From: Clostridiales bacterium
GTDB lineage: Bacteria > Bacillota > Clostridia > Lachnospirales > Lachnospiraceae
Direction: 5' to 3'
NCBI GenBank assembly: GCA_018376135.1
Contig: JAHABX010000017.1
Location: 1 to 64,000 of the forward strand
DNA length: 64,000 bases
The position numbers and the translations under genes are program-made. Below are positions 58,532 through 64,000 of the stretch, piece after piece. Under the pieces are notes generated by a model. The model was given only the letters and a program-made list of their open reading frames with translations. It had not been told where the DNA came from and did not search any database. Numbering within the stretch: the stretch's first letter is position 1; each line of letters starts with the position of its first letter.

Positions 58532-61500
58532 GAAACCATTTTTTGACGTGTTCCGAACCCTGCAGGTAGACGAAAAGGCGAGGGCTCTTTTTGAGCAGGT
58601 AATGGTGACAAGAGTGTCCACGACTCCCAGCCAGGATGTGCTGAGAGTCTATATTACGAGTAAAAAGCTGATTGCCAAAAATCAGCTTTTTCAATTGTCG
58701 GAACAGATCCGGAAGCAGATCTTCGGATATCGGAAGGTAAAGGTACATATTTTTGAACGGTTCCAGCTCTCGGAGCAGTATACGCCTCAGAAGCTGTGGG
58801 AGGTGTATGAGGAGAGTGTCCTGACGGAGCTGGAGATGTACAGTCCCTATAAGCGGAGTATCATGAAAAATGCGAAGGTGGAGTTCCCGGATGCGCATAC
58901 CGTGATCGTGGGGATTTCCAATAAGGTATACGATCAGGAGGCAGTGGAGGATATCGTTCGGATCCTGGACCGGGTCTTTAACGAGCGCTGTGGTTTTCAT
59001 GTGAAGGTGGATGTGGAGTATCTGGAGCTGAAGGACAGTGTCAGCATTGAGAAGAGCCAGGCGGAATTAAAACAGAGGATCCAGTTCCTGACAGAGAACC
59101 TGAGGAAGGAAAAGGCAGCGAAGGCGGAGGCACGAGCGGAGGTAAAAGCGGCGAAGGCGGAAGAAGCGGCTGTATCTGGCGGCGAGAAGAACAAAGAAAA
59201 GCCGGGGGCTTTGAAAAACGGCGGTCAGGGAGAGCGGAGATTCTCCGGAGAGCGCCGAAGTGCGGGCTATCGGAGGAGTGATAATCCGGATGTACTCTAT
59301 GGACGGGATTTTGATGATGAGCCGATCACACTGGATCAGGTCATCGAAGAGATGGGAGAGGTGACCATCCGTGGCAAGATCCTGAATATGGAGGAACGGG
59401 AGATCCGCGGAGAGCGGACGATCATTACGCTGACCATTACGGACTTCACGGATACGATCCATGTAAAGATGTTTACAAAGAACGAGGTTCTGCCGGAGAT
59501 CAAGGAGAAGATCAGTGCAGGTGCATTTGTGAAGCTGAAGGGTATGACGGCATTGGACCGGTTCGATCATGAGCTTGGGATCAGCTCCGTGGTCGGTATT
59601 AAGAAGATTGCGGATTTTACTACTTCTCGTATGGATTATGCGTATAAGAAGCGGGTAGAGCTGCACTGCCATACGAAGATGAGCGATATGGACGGTGTGA
59701 CGGATGCATCCGTGCTTTTGAAGAGAGCGAAGGCATGGGGAATGCCTGCCCTTGCCATTACCGACCACGGCTGTGTACAGGCATTTACAGAGGCAAGCCA
59801 TACCATTTCCAAGACGGAGGATTTTAAAGTAATCTATGGTGTGGAAGGGTATCTGGTGGATGACCTGAAGGAGGTTGTGGAAAATTCCAGGGGGCAGAGC
59901 CTGGACGGTGCATATGTTGTTTTTGATCTGGAGACCACCGGACTCTCGGCAGTGAACAATCAGATCATCGAGATCGGTGCGGTGAAGGTAGAGGAAGGAC
60001 GGATCACGGACCGGTTCAGCACCTTTGTGAATCCCAGAGAGCCGATTCCTTTTGAGATCGAACAGCTTACGGGAATCAGTGATGAGATGGTCATCGGTTC
60101 GCCTGCCATCGAAGAAATTCTGCCGGAGTTTCTGCGGTTCTGTGAGGGCTGTGTGCTGATTGCCCACAATGCGTCCTTTGATGCGGGCTTTATTGAGGAG
60201 AACTGCCGGAGGCTGGGGATCGGGACGGATTTTACGGTGGGAGATACGGTGGCCATGGCGCGGATCCTGCTTCCTGCATTGAGCAAATTCAAGCTGGACA
60301 ATGTGGCAAAGGCGTTGAATATCCCGTTGGAGAATCATCATCGCGCGGTGGATGATGCGGCATGTACTGCGGAGATCTTTCTGAAATTCCTGGAGATGTT
60401 CCGGGAAAGGGACGCGCTTACGCTGGATGCGGTCAATGAACTGGGCAGGGCGAATACGGAGACGATCCGAAAGCTTCCGACCTATCATATTATTATTCTT
60501 GCCAAAAATGACATTGGCAGGGTGAATCTGTACCGGCTGGTGTCCATGTCTCATCTGGATTATTTTGCACGGAGACCCAGGATCCCCAAAAGTGAGCTGG
60601 AAAAATACCGGGAGGGGCTGATCATCGGCTCCGCCTGTGAGGCAGGAGAGCTGTATCAGGCGATTTTAAGAGGCGCGCCCCGGCAGGAGATTGCCCGTAT
60701 TGTGGAATTCTATGACTATCTGGAGATCCAGCCTCTTGGAAACAATGCGTTCATGCTCAGAGACTCCAAAAGTCCGGTTCAGTCGGAGGAGGATCTGAAG
60801 GAAAACGTTCGCAGGATCGTCCGTCTGGGAGAGGAGTTCGGAAAGCCCGTGGCTGCGACCTGTGATGTGCATTTTATTGATCCGGAGGATGAGGTCTACC
60901 GGAGGATCATCATGGCGGGAAAGGGCTTCCAGGATGCAGACCAGCAGGCTCCCCTGTATCTTAGAACAACAGAGGAGATGCTGGCAGAGTTTGCATTTCT
61001 CGGAACCGAAAAGGCGGAAGAGGTGGTGGTTGCCAACACCAACCTGATCGCGGATATGTGCGAGCACCTGTCTCCGGTACGACCGGACAAATGCCCTCCG
61101 GTCATTGCGGATTCCGATAAGATTTTAAGAGAGATCTGTTATGAGAAGGCCCATGAGATCTACGGGGAAGAGCTGCCGGAGGTGGTGACGGAGCGGCTGG
61201 AAAGAGAGCTGAAATCCATCATCGGCAATGGATTTGCGGTTATGTATATCATTGCGCAGAAGCTGGTGTGGAAATCCAACGATGACGGGTATCTGGTGGG
61301 TTCCCGTGGGTCTGTCGGATCCTCCTTTGTGGCGACCATGGCGGGTATTACGGAGGTGAATCCTTTAAGACCTCACTATATCTGTCCTAATTGTCATTAC
61401 AGTGATTTTGATTCGGAGGAAGTGCGGAAGTATTCCGGTATGGCAGGCTGCGATATGCCGGATAAAGACTGTCCGGTGTGCAAAACGAAGCTGATAAAAG

Positions 61501-62987
61501 AAGGCTTTGACATTCCTTTTGAGACCTTCCTTGGATTCAAGGGAAATAAGGAGCCGGATATCGACCTGAACTTTTCCGGAGACTACCAGTCCAAGGCACA
61601 TAAATATACAGAGGTGATCTTTGGCGCGGGACAGACCTATCGTGCGGGAACCATCGGTACACTGGCAGATAAGACGGCATTCGGTTATGTGAAGAATTAT
61701 TATGAGGAACGGGGAAGCCATAAAAGAAACTGCGAGATCGACCGGATCGTGGTGGGCTGTACCGGAATCCGCCGTACGACGGGACAGCATCCGGGAGGGA
61801 TCATCGTACTTCCGCTGGGGGAGACGATCTACTCCTTTACGCCGGTCCAGCATCCGGCAAACGATATGACAACAGATATTGTGACCACGCACTTTGATTA
61901 TCATTCCATCGATCATAATCTGCTGAAGCTGGACATACTGGGACACGATGATCCGACCATGATCCGTATGCTGGAGGACCTGACAGGCATTAATGCACAG
62001 AAGATTCCTCTGGATGATCAGCAGGTTATGTCCCTGTTTCAGAATACGGATGCGCTGGGCATCAAGCCGGAGGATATCGGGGGGACGAAGCTGGGATCCC
62101 TTGGTATCCCGGAGTTCGGTACGGAATTTGCCATGCAGATGCTGATCGATACACATCCCACTCATTTCTCTGACCTGGTACGTATTGCCGGACTGGCGCA
62201 CGGCACGGATGTATGGCTGGGCAATGCGCAGACGCTGATCCAGGAAGGAAAGGCGACCATTTCCACAGCGATCTGCACCCGTGATGATATTATGGTATAC
62301 CTGATCAGTATGGGGATGGACAGTGAGCAGTCCTTTACGATCATGGAAAGCGTCCGTAAGGGCAAGGGGCTGAAGCCGGAGTGGGAGGCGGCGATGACGG
62401 AGCATGGGGTTCCGGACTGGTATATCTGGTCCTGCAAGAAGATCAAATACATGTTCCCGAAGGCTCACGCGGCGGCATATGTAATGATGGCATGGAGGAT
62501 CGCCTACTGTAAGATCAATTATCCGCTTGCCTATTATGCGGCGTATTTCAGTATCCGTGCTTCTGCCTTTAACTATGAGATCATGTGCCAGGGCAGGGAC
62601 CGGCTGGAATATTATATGGCAGATTATAAGCGCAGAAGCGATACTCTGTCCAAAAAGGAGCAGGACACCATGAAGGATATGAAGAGTGTACAGGAAATGT
62701 ATGCCCGGGGATTTGAATTTATGAAGGTGGATATCTACCGGGCAGAGGCGCATAAATTCCAGATCATTGACGGAAAGCTGATGCCGGCACTGTCCACCAT
62801 CGACGGACTGGGGGACAAGGCGGCGGATGCGCTGGTGGAAGCGGCGGCGAAGGGACCGTTCCTGTCCAAGGATGATCTGCGGCAGCGCAGTAAGCTGAGC
62901 AAGACGGTCATTGACCTGATGGCAGACCTGGGTCTTCTGGACGGACTGCCGGAATCCAACCAGCTTTCTCTGTTTGACTTTGGATAA
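58524..62987 (+). CDS. polC: DNA polymerase III PolC
   Basis: A 1487-residue PolC, the main replicative polymerase of low-GC Gram-positives. Order: N-terminal domain, Ala/Lys-rich linker (about 190-255), OB domain, PHP domain with HCHTKMSDMDG near 384, the DnaQ-like 3'-5' exonuclease inserted in it (VFDLETTGLSAV near 475 and HHRAVDDA near 612), then the polymerase core with the YLVGSRGSVGSS start and PDIDLNFSGDY, and a helix-hairpin-helix. ATG 58524 overlaps ispG by 8 nt; ATG 58503 is an alternative. All exonuclease and polymerase motifs look intact. Confidence 0.97.
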   Translation: MNEKPFFDVFRTLQVDEKARALFEQVMVTRVSTTPSQDVLRVYITSKKLIAKNQLFQLSEQIRKQIFGYRKVKVHIFERFQLSEQYTPQKLWEVYEESVLTELEMYSPYKRSIMKNAKVEFPDAHTVIVGISNKVYDQEAVEDIVRILDRVFNERCGFHVKVDVEYLELKDSVSIEKSQAELKQRIQFLTENLRKEKAAKAEARAEVKAAKAEEAAVSGGEKNKEKPGALKNGGQGERRFSGERRSAGYRRSDNPDVLYGRDFDDEPITLDQVIEEMGEVTIRGKILNMEEREIRGERTIITLTITDFTDTIHVKMFTKNEVLPEIKEKISAGAFVKLKGMTALDRFDHELGISSVVGIKKIADFTTSRMDYAYKKRVELHCHTKMSDMDGVTDASVLLKRAKAWGMPALAITDHGCVQAFTEASHTISKTEDFKVIYGVEGYLVDDLKEVVENSRGQSLDGAYVVFDLETTGLSAVNNQIIEIGAVKVEEGRITDRFSTFVNPREPIPFEIEQLTGISDEMVIGSPAIEEILPEFLRFCEGCVLIAHNASFDAGFIEENCRRLGIGTDFTVGDTVAMARILLPALSKFKLDNVAKALNIPLENHHRAVDDAACTAEIFLKFLEMFRERDALTLDAVNELGRANTETIRKLPTYHIIILAKNDIGRVNLYRLVSMSHLDYFARRPRIPKSELEKYREGLIIGSACEAGELYQAILRGAPRQEIARIVEFYDYLEIQPLGNNAFMLRDSKSPVQSEEDLKENVRRIVRLGEEFGKPVAATCDVHFIDPEDEVYRRIIMAGKGFQDADQQAPLYLRTTEEMLAEFAFLGTEKAEEVVVANTNLIADMCEHLSPVRPDKCPPVIADSDKILREICYEKAHEIYGEELPEVVTERLERELKSIIGNGFAVMYIIAQKLVWKSNDDGYLVGSRGSVGSSFVATMAGITEVNPLRPHYICPNCHYSDFDSEEVRKYSGMAGCDMPDKDCPVCKTKLIKEGFDIPFETFLGFKGNKEPDIDLNFSGDYQSKAHKYTEVIFGAGQTYRAGTIGTLADKTAFGYVKNYYEERGSHKRNCEIDRIVVGCTGIRRTTGQHPGGIIVLPLGETIYSFTPVQHPANDMTTDIVTTHFDYHSIDHNLLKLDILGHDDPTMIRMLEDLTGINAQKIPLDDQQVMSLFQNTDALGIKPEDIGGTKLGSLGIPEFGTEFAMQMLIDTHPTHFSDLVRIAGLAHGTDVWLGNAQTLIQEGKATISTAICTRDDIMVYLISMGMDSEQSFTIMESVRKGKGLKPEWEAAMTEHGVPDWYIWSCKKIKYMFPKAHAAAYVMMAWRIAYCKINYPLAYYAAYFSIRASAFNYEIMCQGRDRLEYYMADYKRRSDTLSKKEQDTMKDMKSVQEMYARGFEFMKVDIYRAEAHKFQIIDGKLMPALSTIDGLGDKAADALVEAAAKGPFLSKDDLRQRSKLSKTVIDLMADLGLLDGLPESNQLSLFDFG

Positions 62988-63004
62988 AGAGTGAAAATAA
63001 CTGC

Positions 63005-63033
63005 TTTACTTCTGAAAAATTTTGTTCTATACT
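63005..63033 (+). promoter_or_regulatory. purA promoter
   Basis: TTTACT (63005-63010), 17 nt, TATACT (63028-63033), 88 nt before purA. Confidence 0.75.
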
Positions 63034-63121
63034 GGGCTGTGTACGCGGTGAGAACGATTTCAGAGCCGCCTGCAACATTCTGTGCAGACCATGAAAGTCT
63101 GTGAAATGGAGGAAAATGAAT

Positions 63122-64000
63122 ATGGTAAGAGCCGTTGTAGGAGCGAACTGGGGAGATGAAGGTAAGGGAAAGATTACCGACATGCTCGGTCAGGAGTCCG
63201 ATGTTGTTGTTAGATTTCAAGGTGGAGCCAATGCAGGTCATACCATCGTCAATGACTATGGAAAATTTGCATTGCATACTCTCCCGTCCGGAGTGTTCTA
63301 TGGACACACGACAAGTATTATTGGAAATGGCGTGGCATTGAATATTCCGGTGCTGTTCCACGAAATCCAGGGAATTGTGGACCGCGGGGTTCCTGTACCT
63401 AAGATACTCGTATCTGACCGTGCGCAGATGGTCATGTCTTATCATATTCTTCTGGATAAGCTGGAGGAGGAGCGTCTGGCGGGTAAGTCCTTTGGCTCCA
63501 CAAAATCCGGCATTGCACCTTTCTACTCGGATAAGTATGCGAAGATTGGTTTTCAGGTGAGCGAGCTGTTCATGGAAGAAGCGGAACTGAAGGAAAAGAT
63601 CGAGCGCGTACTCCAGCAGAAGAATGTGCTGATTGAGAATCTGTATCATGCTCCGGCGCTGAAGGTGGAGGATATCTACGCAGAGCTGATGGAATATAAG
63701 GAGATGGTCACCCCATATGTGTGTGATGTTTCCACGTATCTGTGGAATGCGATCAGAGAAGGTAAGAACATCCTTCTGGAGGGGCAGCTTGGAACTCTGA
63801 AGGATCCGGATCATGGAATCTATCCCATGGTAACCTCATCCTCCACACTGGCAGCCTATGGAGCCATTGGCGCAGGCATTCCGCCCTATGAGATCAAACA
63901 GATCATTACGGTCTGCAAGGCATATTCCAGTGCGGTAGGAGCAGGCGCTTTTGTCAGCGAGATCTTCGGAGAAGAGGCAGACGAGCTGAGAAGACGCGGA
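63122..64000 (+). CDS. purA: Adenylosuccinate synthetase (3' end beyond window)
   Basis: The first 293 codons of PurA, which joins IMP and aspartate using GTP in AMP synthesis. It shows the P-loop WGDEGKGK with the catalytic Asp, GGANAGHTI with the catalytic His, and the GSTKSGIAPFYSDKYAK IMP site. The residue before the Trp is Asn (ANWGDEGKG) where most family members have Gln. The signature loop expected near residue 300 as VTTRMPG is at or past the cut. AAATGGAGGAAA precedes the ATG. Confidence 0.95.
   Translation, partial: MVRAVVGANWGDEGKGKITDMLGQESDVVVRFQGGANAGHTIVNDYGKFALHTLPSGVFYGHTTSIIGNGVALNIPVLFHEIQGIVDRGVPVPKILVSDRAQMVMSYHILLDKLEEERLAGKSFGSTKSGIAPFYSDKYAKIGFQVSELFMEEAELKEKIERVLQQKNVLIENLYHAPALKVEDIYAELMEYKEMVTPYVCDVSTYLWNAIREGKNILLEGQLGTLKDPDHGIYPMVTSSSTLAAYGAIGAGIPPYEIKQIITVCKAYSSAVGAGAFVSEIFGEEADELRRRG

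Noticed and set aside
59067..60554. 495-codon open frame on the minus strand inside polC
   Set aside because: It lies wholly opposite a well-supported polC, has no ribosome site or motif, and is rich in Arg/His/Leu as expected from a frame shadow.
61365..62753. 462-codon minus-strand frame inside polC
   Set aside because: Shadow of polC with no motif or ribosome site.

Overview
The window looks like chromosome from a Gram-positive anaerobic gut-type Clostridia, most likely Lachnospiraceae (Blautia / Mediterraneibacter / Dorea-like). The reasons are a PolC-type replicase, class 1B pyrimidine genes (pyrK/pyrD), an FeoB-associated Cys-rich peptide, DUF2325/DUF3793/DUF6110-like genes, strong AGGAGG ribosome sites, roughly even base composition, and anaerobe-type sulfite reductase and radical-SAM enzymes. 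No rRNA, CRISPR array, insertion sequence or prophage was seen. One tRNA (Trp, CCA) is present.

Layout. 1-3.0 kb: the end of an Rpn/PD-(D/E)XK transposase-nuclease gene, then a divergent pair of envelope genes (CDP-glycerol glycerophosphotransferase and an acyltransferase). 3.0-10.8 kb: a sigma-54 activator (PrpR-N/PAS/AAA+/Fis) followed by a textbook -24/-12 promoter and an operon for an SAF-domain oxidoreductase, a tripartite tricarboxylate-type transporter (tctC, tctB, tctA) and an amidohydrolase; its substrate is unknown. 10.8-12.8 kb: a DUF305 protein, a small membrane protein plus HTH repressor module, and a lipoprotein. 12.9-15.6 kb: pyrF-pyrK-pyrD. 15.6-23.8 kb: an AT-richer iron block (feoA, feoB, Cys-rich peptide, AraC regulator, Fur-like protein, micropeptide, DUF6110, P1B-type ATPase, DUF2325, DUF3793) carrying six copies of a TTAG-N6-CTAA dyad. 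24.0 kb: pyrE resumes the pyrimidine theme.

24.7-31.4 kb: small membrane proteins, VanZ, an M29-like aminopeptidase, then purE-purM-purN-purD. 31.5-37.3 kb: a cohesin-like anchored surface protein, then a GntR regulator-clpC-radA operon. 37.3-44.7 kb: tRNA-Trp, a structured intergenic element, MATE exporter, solute-binding lipoprotein, LysR and a siroheme sulfite reductase, DUF1653, Mrp/NBP35 ATPase, YdcF-like and Cu/Zn superoxide dismutase. 44.8-48.9 kb: DUF3791 remnants, a second HTH plus membrane-protein module, an operon of two DNA-repair-type proteins behind two LexA-like boxes, and an HPr-like protein with no active-site His. 49-52.6 kb: a nuclease-helicase fusion, LysR and DUF1294. 52.7-64 kb: glyA, mnmM, and a thyA-folA-ftsW-ispG-polC operon, with purA cut by the window end.

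The most interesting features are regulatory: the repeated metal-type operators that tie unknown genes to feoAB, the SOS-type promoter on the radical-SAM pair, the GntR dyad on the -10 of the clpC operon, the paired dyads around the HTH/membrane promoter, and the sigma-54 control of an unassigned uptake and catabolism operon.
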